DNA of 64,000 bases from Sipunculus nudus (taxonomy: Eukaryota > Annelida > Sipuncula > Golfingiida > Sipunculidae): assembly GCA_026874595.1 (NCBI GenBank), contig CM049320.1, positions 34,258,214-34,322,213 of the forward strand, written 5' to 3'. Both the position numbers and the translations under genes were made by a program. Positions 11,523 to 21,187 of this stretch are shown one piece after another (the first letter of the stretch is position 1; every line of letters begins with the position of its first letter). The notes under the pieces were generated by a model. That model saw nothing but the letters and a program-made list of their open reading frames with translations, had not been told where the DNA came from and did not search any database.

Positions 11523-13308
11523 TGTTACACTTCAAACGTGAAATGGCCCAATTCATGAAAGGGGAAGTTATGTTGGCCATTTCGTGAAATGGGCAACCAC
11601 TTTGCCCAATGAAATGGGCAAATTCCCTAAATGCTGCTTGCCCAAATTCATGAAATGTGCAAGAAAACAGTTGCCCATTTCATGAAATAAGCACCTTTTA
11701 AACCTTCAAATCTCTAATGGATTCTGATTACCCATTCTAGCTTATATTAGATTAGGCATACTAACACAAACATATATGTAAGACAAAAACCTGTTTTGTG
11801 TCAGATGAAAACAAAACATTTGAATAATTCTATATATTTTATCATACAAATCAGCTTGACCATATAAGCAAATATAATAATATTTGGCTCCATTGACAAT
11901 GATATATTTCACCATATATCAGTATATATGTTCTGATATTTTTAGTATTAATCGTGGGGTTCTCAATCTAATGTTAATCATCATATGAAACATTTAAATA
12001 TTTCAGGTTCTTCAATGGCTGTTTGATGACCAAAGTAAATTGTTAACGTGGCACAAGTGAAAATATGGTTTCCTGTCAGTGTTTTCAATATTTTATGTAT
12101 TAAAATACTTGAATGGGTTTCAGCAGGAACGTTTAAGGTTTTTTATTTGAAACTTTTAAGATCTATATACTTATAAATTATAGTTCAACAGTTTATACTA
12201 TAATATTGTTTATTTCTCACATCTCAGAGAAAACATATTGAAACACTTATTTAACGGCAGGTTTCAATAACTCATCTTAATAAGGTTTAAATGATTGCTA
12301 TATAAAATAATTGATTCACTTTGAGTTTAATCTGTTGCTTGATGGTAAACATTAAGTCTGATTTCTAGTACAGGTATTCATTATCATGTAAATGAGATGC
12401 TGTTTTCAGTAGTGTCTTAAATATTTTCAGATTATGAGGGCTATAAAAATAAAATTCAAATATAGCTTGGTTACATGTTTAATTTGATATATCAACAAGT
12501 TGAAGAAATATATATTCTCTCAATATGTAATGTTTATCTATGCTCATCATGTAATATATGTTCAAACAGCTTTTAGGTCCGAAATTCACAAATGTGCATC
12601 TACACACATTTGAAAATAATTGCAAGCAAAGTATACTTCTGACTCAGATGTCACTATTTAGACCAACAGTTAGTAACAATTCTATTATTCACAAAGATCA
12701 TCTTTAATTTAGCAGTTGAAACAAACAACCTACGAAGCATGAACTCAGTACTAACTCAGTGTGGTCAGTTAATGAGTACATACGAGTAGTTAGAAGGTTT
12801 CATAATAGTTAAGTGATTATCAGGCCATAGAGCTATGAGATAGACAAACTTACCAATACCAGTTGCTCATATTTCATGTTTCTAAAATAATTTAATGTAA
12901 TTGGTAATAAATAAATAATATAAAATATAGCTTGGTAATAATTATGTACATTAATATATTAATAATTGAAAACTATATTTATATCAATATATACATAAAA
13001 TATATACTTATAAAATGTAAGCTGCAAATATGTCTTTTTTTTCACTTTATTAATTATGATTAACTCAATCAAAATAGGGAAGGGTGTTCCGTGCACATTA
13101 TACATTCAATTAGTCATGAGGATTCCATCAAATACTCTTCTATACTTACAGAACTGAGAAATATATTGCCGATTGTTAAGTTGCTCATTTCATGAAATAG
13201 GCAAGCAAAAATTAGTGATTTTGCCCATTCCACAAAATGGGCAAAAAAAAACTGCCCATTTCATGCATGGCCCATTTCATGAAATGTGCAATTTCACATC
13301 TGGGGCGT

Positions 13309-13312
<4 letters not shown>
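11523..13312. mobile_element. Non-autonomous DNA transposon with palindromic subterminal repeats
   Basis: The ends are inverted: the left starts TGTTACACTTCAAACGTG and the right ends CACATCTGGGGCGTAACA. Inside both ends are several copies of a degenerate palindrome close to GCCCATTTCATGAAATGGGC (left ~11545-11690, right ~13180-13290). The flanks read TATA on both sides, but the right flank is a (TA)n tract, so a target duplication is not certain. The 1.4-kb centre is AT-rich with no transposase. The family is unassigned. Confidence 0.65.
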
Positions 13313-13351
<39 letters not shown>

Positions 13352-13359
13352 ATTATCTG
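13313..13359. repeat. (TA)n microsatellite between two transposons
   Basis: A TA dinucleotide run followed by TTATTATTATCTG separates the palindromic transposon from the hAT-like element. Such tracts recur at the edges of several insertions in this window. Confidence 0.8.
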
Positions 13360-15102
13360 CAGGGGTTTCAATAACCGCCGGCTGCCGGCGTTTTTCACCG
13401 GCTATTTTAATATGTATCGCCGGCTACTTTTTCCGGGCCCTAATCAGGTCTGTTCTACCGCTCGGCACAAGATAAGAAACCTTCAGCTCCCGCCCGGTCG
13501 TGAAAAAAATAAATGTATACGTGTGGCTCGCGGTTTATTACTTGTATCACCAGATTAATAATACTAGTGACCCCTGCCGGATATATCGTATTAGGCGTAA
13601 AAAAAAGTCTTTGTTTCCGGTTACCCGACCGACCCTAGATGTATTGTGCGACCCTAAAATTTTTATTTGGATTCTAATCGCAAAACCAGTAAAAGTCGAG
13701 GTTTGCGCGTGGCATTTTAAGTGAAGTACGGCTTAATGTCAACAACTTTAATCTGTCATACAGATACAAACTACGATGTTCTGAGATCGTCACTGACAGT
13801 TCAAATATACCCGCGAAAACGGCGTGTGAAAGGTCATATTCATAAGCGGGTTCGTCAGCTTAGAACGTAGTTCTGCGCAACAACTTTTTTTTAATTTATA
13901 GGAAGCAGATAGCTATCAAAAGTGTTCCACTGGAGAAATAAGCAGCTTCTTTCAAGCTATGAAATCTATGAAATCGTTCAAATTTGCCCTAAACCCCGAA
14001 AATTTGCATCTTCCGTAAGGCCTTATTAATGGCCCGCTTGTATGCACGGTCGCTAGTCGGCAATATTCGGAAGTGAGTGCCATCTTCGGCTATGCATATG
14101 AGTTGAAATGAACCAATGACATGACGTTTCGTCACTGCATGTAACCGTGGTTACCTATTTGGATACATATGTACCTGTATTTGTTCTTTCAATGATCACC
14201 TGAACCTGCGCTTGGGCGCTTGCAGGAGTAAAAACGAACGATTTAATGAACGTTGGCCAGTCATTTAACGAAAAGTTAAACGCAAATTTGGCGGTAACAC
14301 GTGGTGATCATTCATTTTTGGCGATATTCTTTTATATAACGGCGGTAAATGATAAGAGCATATTCATAACTGCGATTTCAAATTTGACACCGGCGGATTG
14401 CCGATGTACATTTCTTATTTTAAACAAATATACCGATGTTATGATCACTTAATTTCCCCCAACTTAATGCGTGCGTACTACATCGTGGTTCAACAGTGTC
14501 ATTTCGCAATTTCTGAGTGCAAATGAATGGCCGGCCGCTCATGTTAGCCTAAGAAGGTAATCCTGTCTGATTGCCAACTTTAATTATTTGTCAGCGACCA
14601 GCTGATCATTCCTTGAAAGTTACTTCGCTTCACTTCTTATAAGAGATTGAACAAACACCTATTTCTCCAAGAGAAAATGGTTCTAATGGGTCAATATTTG
14701 ATCATACTGTACACGGATTGGCACAGATATGCATAAATATAATTCTATTCACCATTTTATTCTGAAAATATGTCGCATAAATTGAATAAAAGAACAATTA
14801 AAAAAAAATCCCGACCTACCTACCCTATTTTTCTCTGGCATGTAATCGGAAACAAAGACTTTTTTTAAAGCCTAATTCGTTCACACGGGGAATGTGTATG
14901 TGCCAAGCTATAAGACAACCAGTGGCGCTCAAACTATATATTTAACAGGAGCTACCTTTTCATAATGTGCCGTATTTTGTTGCTTTTAACTGAATAAAAA
15001 CTTTGCCCCTGGACCCCACCCCGGGACCCCTGCCATCTAGGAAGAGCCACCTACTTTTCACAAATAATCGTTTACTCCTGAACTTATTGAAACCCCTCCC
15101 TG
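13360..15102. mobile_element. hAT-like non-autonomous DNA transposon
   Basis: The left end is CAGGGGTTTCAATAA (13360) and the right end, read inward on the minus strand, is CAGGGAGGGGTTTCAATAA (ending 15102). CAG(G)G-type short inverted ends are typical of hAT elements. A second internal inverted pair, AAAAAGTCTTTGTTTCCG near 13600 and its complement near 14855, extends the symmetry. An 8-bp duplication cannot be confirmed because the flanks are simple sequence. No transposase domain was recognised; open frames inside are short. Confidence 0.55.
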
Positions 15103-16571
15103 TATATATATATTAATATTCGTAAATCTAATTAATGTTCATAACATCAAATCGATGTCAAGTTTTAGATGTCAAATTTATGTCAAACTGGCATCAATAT
15201 TTTTTATGTATAAGAGTGCATGCATGCTGTTTAGGGGAATCATTTCAAATTGGCCTTTAATATTTTTTAATGATACAGGGGCATGAAGTGTGTTTCAAAT
15301 GATATGCAATACATATAATGTCAGAAATCATTGTGAAGGTCAAATACTTGTGTATTGCTGTTATTAAATTGCTTAAATTAAAGACATACTATCAACATTT
15401 TCATGAGGTGACGGCACTATTACCCAGCAATAAAATACATTAAAAATTTAGAAGCTTTGTTTTCCTGGCAGAAGTTTATGTAAATTCAGGTAACAAAATA
15501 AAAATGGTAATAGTGCATTTTATTGTACTTTTATTAATTCAGACCCATATGAGAAGGGGTAAACCAACCGAGCCGGCTTAGTTCCAACTTTAATAAGAAA
15601 TAATTGGGTATAAACGATTAGGAGTTTTGTCGGGTTGGTTTAATTATGACTATATAAGAACTGCAGGGGCATAAGATATGGGATTAACAAATGAGGCTCA
15701 GAACAAACTTTGGGTAGCTAACATCGCGAAATCAATGATCGAAACATGTAAAAAAAAGACAGGATATAATTTCTAAAAGGCACGGACATGGATAAAAAAG
15801 TAAAAATAAAAAGTGTAAACAGATATTTTTATTTTAAATTATTATTATCATTTTTATTATTATTTTATTTTAGACAATTATATATTACATTATAATCATG
15901 TCCATAGATAGTTACATTAAAACATAAAAATATATGCTGACAAGATAATAAAAATAATAGTAAAAAAACTAAGGCAGATTTAAAAGAAAATGCATGCAAT
16001 GTTTGTTTTTTTATGGGTGATCATCACAGTGGTATCGTCCATGCATAACCATGCAAAAAATCTGGTTGTAAGAAAGTAATAAATAATAAATTTCTGCAAT
16101 ATGAAAGTATAAAGATATTTGTAAGAGAATCACAATGGGCCTTGAAATAAATGGCAGCTAGAGGCAGCATGCAGTAACACATCAGTTAAACATCAAAACT
16201 CGGTCAAATATTTGGTATCGGTGGGATATGAATTTGTTCCCTCTAACCCAATTACAACAACGTTATTCGAAAATGTTAAAGTATGGCGTTGTTGATTTTG
16301 TCTTGTTGTAGGTGTTGACTATGTAGCACATCAAACACTTTTAAAACATTTCAACAAAAGACTTTCGTAATATTTTAAAAAGATAAGAATGTTTTACAGG
16401 AAAAAAAATATGTAACCCTTTCAGAATTATGCCCTAAACAGTTTTTAATATAAAAATGGCTTAAAGGGGAAAATGTTTGAATCATTAAAGTTACATTCTA
16501 TATACAACCAGCAAAATTGAATATAAATGTTCATATATATGGTAATGAATATATATATATATATATATAGA
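15103..16571. other. Non-coding AT-rich DNA ending in a (TA)n tract
   Basis: No gene is supported. The segment is rich in A/T runs (for example 15830-16000). It ends with a (TA)n tract at 16546-16569, into which the BEL/Pao element appears to have inserted. Confidence 0.6.
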
Positions 16572-17630
16572 TGTTACACCTGTGAGCCTACTGTCATGTG
16601 CTGCCATATGTTGTTTACTGTAGACACTATTTTTTTGTTCTGTGAGCATGCTCAGTGGGCTCTTCCGCCCAGCAGTTGTTTTTTTGTAAAGGTTTGCCAC
16701 GCAGTTTTTTGTTTCAAGAAGTTTAGCCAAAAAGAAGTGATTTTAAACCATATTGGAACCCCAGAAGAACCAGGAATGTAAGTTATAAGCTTATATTAAT
16801 TCCCGGCAGTGTGTTATATGTTTGACTAAGGTAGATTTATAGATAAACGGTAGATTTGTGTTATAAATCTCAGCCTTGTAACTTTCTAGTGAGCCTATAT
16901 ACAGGACAGCGTAATACGATGCTGCCCTGGTCTTTGCAGTCTGTACGCTTTATGGCCTGACCCTGTTTTTCCCCAAGTGAATATATAGGGTAGTGTGCTG
17001 ATACCAGAGAGTCTCAGATTATGCTGTATTGCCTGTTACACTTAGGAATGGATATTGTTTGTGTTTTTAAAGGATCCCATGGAAATCTGTCAGAGATGCA
17101 ATGATTTGTTAAATACTACTGTAGTTGCTTAAGCTCTATACTATATATGTGTATGTATTCTAGTGTCAGCTTTCATGTTTGACTAGTATATTCTGTAGAA
17201 TGGTGTTAATTACACACATCATAGTTGCTAACTTAGCTGACTTGATCCTGCTAAGCCACGGCGATACATTATAGTTAATAGCTCAGCTGACTTAGTCTTA
17301 CTGAGCCATAGCAACATGTCATTGTTGCCCATACATATACAACTGTAAGTTTATAATACTTTTATGTTATTGCTACATTATAGGGAAAATATATTTAGTT
17401 ATTATTACCATGTCAGTTATTTAACTGATATTTCATTATTCTTAGTATCCCTATTTGTTTGTTACAGTCAAAACCGTCTGAAGTTAACGTCTGAACGTCT
17501 AAATCTCTGTACTGTCAGCATGGACAGAATACCTGGAAATAAACCTATGAGTTACAAACAGACGCGTCAAGATTCCTGGTTTTAGAAGTGACTGAATGTA
17601 TACCGCAGTCTAACACCTACGGGTGTTACA
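16572..17630 (+). repeat. BEL/Pao 5' LTR
   Basis: It begins TGTTACACCTG and ends GGGTGTTACA, with TG...CA termini. A polyadenylation signal AATAAA is at 17538-17543, so the R/U5 boundary is probably in the last 80 bases. An internal imperfect duplication of about 57 bp (around CTTAGCTGACTTGATCC and CTCAGCTGACTTAGTC, 17225-17325) is present in both LTRs. The open frame 17364-17585 inside it is duplicated with the LTR and is not thought to be a gene. Confidence 0.95.
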
Positions 17631-17674
17631 GTTTTGAATTCCTGAGACTGTGTATGCAATAAACCAAAGACAGT

Positions 17675-18292
17675 ATGTCAAACCCTAGTGACAAAGAGCT
17701 TGATAAACCAGAAGTTGATGAGGAGAGTGGTAAGCCTGTTGACGATAAATCACAGGCAAAACTGCAGCGAAGCAGAGCTAAAGCTGTAATTACGCGGAGC
17801 ATGGGAACCATAGACATGCTCACAAAGGATACCAAGAATGTACCCCAAGTGAAAGAAAAAATAGAAATGTTCCAGAAACAAGTAATCAGATTCCAGGAAG
17901 CACATGAACACTATGCAAGTTTTTTGACAACTGATAAAGATCGAGAGGATGCAGAATCCTATAGGGCGGATGTGATTTACCAGGCGGTAGGCTTTGGGGA
18001 CACGATATACGCCTGGATAGCGGAGATTGAGGATGATGAACCGATCACAGCTGATAATGAGGGTGAGGCCCAGACCATGGTCGAACCTCCCGTGCTGAGA
18101 ACTAAAGGGTCAACTACCGAAGCTGAGAACGAATCCTTGCAAAGAGAGATTGTGGCTCTGCGTGAACAGCATCAGTTAGAAATAAAAAAGCATCAATTAC
18201 TTATTGAAAAGGAAAGACAAGCACATGAGTTAGAAAGAGCAAAATTCCAGTTAGAGATTGAGAGACAGAGAGAGAGGATGCATTTGATTTAG
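17675..18292 (+). CDS. gag: BEL/Pao Gag N-terminal part, ends at a premature stop
   Basis: A 205-residue open frame starts at the first ATG after the 5' LTR. It is acidic and then becomes a long charged coiled-coil-like region toward its end (EKERQAHELERAKFQLEIE). The frame ends at TAG (18290-18292) but continues open in the same phase with a Gln-rich run (QQQELQAELQ). A single C-to-T change in a CAG codon would explain the stop. The capsid-like DUF1759 region lies downstream in the next open frame. The stop is therefore inside Gag, not at a gag/pol boundary, and is best read as a nonsense mutation; readthrough cannot be excluded. The product would act in the cytoplasmic particle. Confidence 0.85.
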   Translation: MSNPSDKELDKPEVDEESGKPVDDKSQAKLQRSRAKAVITRSMGTIDMLTKDTKNVPQVKEKIEMFQKQVIRFQEAHEHYASFLTTDKDREDAESYRADVIYQAVGFGDTIYAWIAEIEDDEPITADNEGEAQTMVEPPVLRTKGSTTEAENESLQREIVALREQHQLEIKKHQLLIEKERQAHELERAKFQLEIERQRERMHLI

Positions 18293-18397
18293 CAGCAGCA
18301 GGAACTGCAGGCTGAGCTTCAACAGAATACCAAAACTATAGAAGAAACTCCAAAGGTTGCTACGACAGGGCTCAACAAAACAACTGAGCGAAGCCGA

Positions 18398-21175
18398 ATG
18401 CATACGCCAAGGCCAGCCGAGGTCGGCGGAACCCCACTCCGAGCTGAAAGTACGCCCCATGCGAACTTTGATAAAACCCCGAGAATGTCCTGGGAGCCAT
18501 CGCATGTAAACAGTGATGTGCCAGCCAACGCTGCCTTTGCGGATATGATGCACCAGGTCTTAAATGAATCTAGGTTACAACAACAGTCACTGTTCGATAC
18601 CTTACAACTGCCGCGAAATGAGTTACAGCCCTTTGATGGTAACCCGTTGAATTACTGGCCTTTCATTAGGGCTTTCAAGCATACGGTTGATAATAAGTCT
18701 GCTGATCCTGGAACAAAGTTGACGTGTTTAATGCAATATTGTTCCGGACGCGCAAAAAGTTTACTCCAGTGCTGTTTGGTTAAGGAACCAGCAGAGGTTT
18801 ACAAACTTGCCTTAGATCTGTTGGAGGAGAGATTTGGCAACAACTTTGTTATAGCGCAAGAGTGGGTAAAAAGGATCACAAATCGGCCAGATGTCAAGGG
18901 TACTGTCGCGCTGCGAGAATTTGCAGATGACTTGAGATGTTGTCAAGAAACCCTTAAGACAATGGGATATGCATCTGAGATGGACAATTCACATAGTATG
19001 TTGGCCATTGTAGAAAAGTTGCCATACCACCTACAGACCAGATGGCTTAGAGAGAACCACAACATAAAGGTCAGGGAGAGAAGAAATTCACAGTTGCGTG
19101 ATCTTGTGGATTTCATTGCTTTGGCTGCTGATGAAGCATCAGACCCAGTGTTCGGAAAGGTCCTCTTCAAGGACAATAAAAGGCCACCTAGAATCAAGGG
19201 TGAAAAGAGACAAACCGGTAGTTTTGCCACACAAGCATCTCTTGCACCAAATGCCAAGTCTGAATATGTGAAACCAAAGAATATTGACCCATGTTTGCAC
19301 TGTGGGCGTGCCCACTACATGACGCAATGTATGACATTCAAGGCACTACGAGTAAAGGACAGAAGGGCCTTCATTATATCAAAGGGACTTTGCGTTAACT
19401 GTTTCAAACCTGGTCACTTCGGTAAAGATTGCCCTAGACCATTTACATGTTCTGTGGATGGCTGTGGTCAGAAACACAGTAAGTTCCTTCACATCCCTAC
19501 GAGAAGACCGGATCCGGATGAGGGATTAGCACCGGTCCAAACCAGCAACCAAAACGCACCACCGAGCCTGTCAGTAACATCCACTGCTCCTAGTCCTGTT
19601 CCTGTGATACACCCGAGAAACCAGGTCAGCAATTTTGTGCGATCCCAAGGGGGCAAGGTAGCCCTGCCTATTGTACCTGTGAGAGTCCGGTGTTTGGACT
19701 CCAGCCGCTGTATAGACACATATGCTATGCTAGATCCTGGGACAACCTCTACATACTGTACAGAGGCTTTGAGCGAAAGCCTTGGAACAAAGGGAGCTGT
19801 TAAGCACTTTGAGCTTACAACCATTGCACAGACAAGAGTCGCGATGGACTGCACTGTTATGTCCCTACTGGTCTCAGACCTTCATGATACTATAGTGCCA
19901 AGGTGTATCCCAGAGGTAACAGTAAGGCCAACACTAAACATTGACCTTTCAGGCCTATGCAATCAAGTTAACCTGGACTATTGGCCTCATCTTAGAGGTT
20001 TGGATGTACCAGAACTTGTTGATGTAGATCAGGTACATCTGCTTATCGGTCAAGATTGCTCCGACCTTTTGCTCCCCGAAGAGGTGAAAAGGGGTAGCCC
20101 AGGTGAACCATTTGCAATCCGCACTCCATTGGGTTGGGCCGTAAACGGTCCCGTCGACCCTTTCACTCCAGGCGTAAGGTCCTCCCATTTTGTACAAGCG
20201 CAAACACCACTGGAGAAGGACCTGGCAAATCTCTGGGCTCTTGAAGACTCAAACAGTGAGGAGTATGGGATGTCCATCCATGATCGAAAGGTTCTGCATA
20301 TTTGGGACAATTCCATAAATGTCGTGGACGGACACTATTCTATGAACATCCCCTTCAAGGCCGAGGAGCCAAAGATGCCTGATAACCGTATCATGGCTGA
20401 GCATCGGCTTCAAGCTCTCAGAAAACGTCTCGACAGAGACAGTAATTTAAAATCGAAGTACACCTCTGAAATCAAGCAACTCCTAGACAAAGACTACGCT
20501 GAAAGGGTCCCCTTGAAGGACTTAGATCGTGATGATGGCAAAGTGTGGTATTTGCCACACCACCAAGTGCGTAATCCGAAGAAACCTGACAAGTGTAGGA
20601 TCGTCTTTGATTGCGCGGCACAGTACAAGGGAACGTCTTTGAATGAAAATGTAAACCAAGGGCCTGATCTTACCAATAAACTAGTAGGTGTACTACTGCG
20701 CTTCAGACAAGGTCCTATCGCATTTGCGGCCGACATAGAAGGCATGTTTCACCAAGTCAAAGTGACCTCAAAGGACAGAGATGTATTGCGTTTCCTTTGG
20801 TGGGAGAATGATGATACTACAGGTCAAACTATTGTGCTTAGAATGACTTCCCACTTGTTTGGCGGTGTATGGAGTCCGAGCTGCGCAAATTATGCCCTGA
20901 AAAGGGTAGCCTATGACCACAGTGATTTATACCCAGAGTTGACACTCAATACCATATTAAAGAGCTTTTATGTGGACGATTGTCTTAAATCCGTGGACAG
21001 CTTGGACACTGCAGTGACACTCGCAAAGGAGGTCACAGAATTACTAGCACAGAGAGGCTTTAATCTGACAAAATGGATTTCAAACTCCCCTAAACTTATG
21101 GAGACCATACCTAGGGAGAAATGGGCCAAGGCGTTTGTCAACATGGACATAAGCTTTGAAGAGTTGCTGGCTTAA
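18398..21175 (+). CDS. pol: BEL/Pao Gag capsid, nucleocapsid, protease and reverse transcriptase
   Basis: This is a 925-residue open frame in the same phase as the upstream Gag part; the frame really opens just after the TAG at 18292. A DUF1759-type capsid segment lies at residues ~70-215 (LQPFDGNPLNYWPFIRAF). Zinc-knuckle clusters follow at ~299-365 (CLHCGRAHYMTQC; CVNCFKPGHFGKDC; CSVDGCGQKH). An A17/DUF1758 protease region has the motif AMLDPGTTST at ~442, where D-P-G replaces the usual D-S/T-G. Reverse transcriptase begins near residue 705, with KCRIVFDCAAQYKGTSLNEN and the catalytic YVDD at 858-861 (20969-20980). The frame ends at TAA (21173-21175), directly before RVLGMLWHIETD-type sequence that belongs to the same domain, so the stop is a nonsense change. 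Confidence 0.92.
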   Translation: MHTPRPAEVGGTPLRAESTPHANFDKTPRMSWEPSHVNSDVPANAAFADMMHQVLNESRLQQQSLFDTLQLPRNELQPFDGNPLNYWPFIRAFKHTVDNKSADPGTKLTCLMQYCSGRAKSLLQCCLVKEPAEVYKLALDLLEERFGNNFVIAQEWVKRITNRPDVKGTVALREFADDLRCCQETLKTMGYASEMDNSHSMLAIVEKLPYHLQTRWLRENHNIKVRERRNSQLRDLVDFIALAADEASDPVFGKVLFKDNKRPPRIKGEKRQTGSFATQASLAPNAKSEYVKPKNIDPCLHCGRAHYMTQCMTFKALRVKDRRAFIISKGLCVNCFKPGHFGKDCPRPFTCSVDGCGQKHSKFLHIPTRRPDPDEGLAPVQTSNQNAPPSLSVTSTAPSPVPVIHPRNQVSNFVRSQGGKVALPIVPVRVRCLDSSRCIDTYAMLDPGTTSTYCTEALSESLGTKGAVKHFELTTIAQTRVAMDCTVMSLLVSDLHDTIVPRCIPEVTVRPTLNIDLSGLCNQVNLDYWPHLRGLDVPELVDVDQVHLLIGQDCSDLLLPEEVKRGSPGEPFAIRTPLGWAVNGPVDPFTPGVRSSHFVQAQTPLEKDLANLWALEDSNSEEYGMSIHDRKVLHIWDNSINVVDGHYSMNIPFKAEEPKMPDNRIMAEHRLQALRKRLDRDSNLKSKYTSEIKQLLDKDYAERVPLKDLDRDDGKVWYLPHHQVRNPKKPDKCRIVFDCAAQYKGTSLNENVNQGPDLTNKLVGVLLRFRQGPIAFAADIEGMFHQVKVTSKDRDVLRFLWWENDDTTGQTIVLRMTSHLFGGVWSPSCANYALKRVAYDHSDLYPELTLNTILKSFYVDDCLKSVDSLDTAVTLAKEVTELLAQRGFNLTKWISNSPKLMETIPREKWAKAFVNMDISFEELLA

Positions 21176-21187
21176 AGAGTTCTAGGA

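Noticed and set aside
17364-17585. 73-codon open frame repeated at 24516-24737
   Set aside because: It lies inside the two BEL/Pao LTRs, so its duplication and conservation reflect LTR identity, and it has no recognisable domain.
18290-18292. Programmed readthrough stop between gag and pol in the BEL/Pao element
   Set aside because: The TAG lies within the Gag coiled-coil region, upstream of capsid and nucleocapsid, in a CAG-rich run, which fits a C-to-T nonsense mutation better than a regulatory stop.
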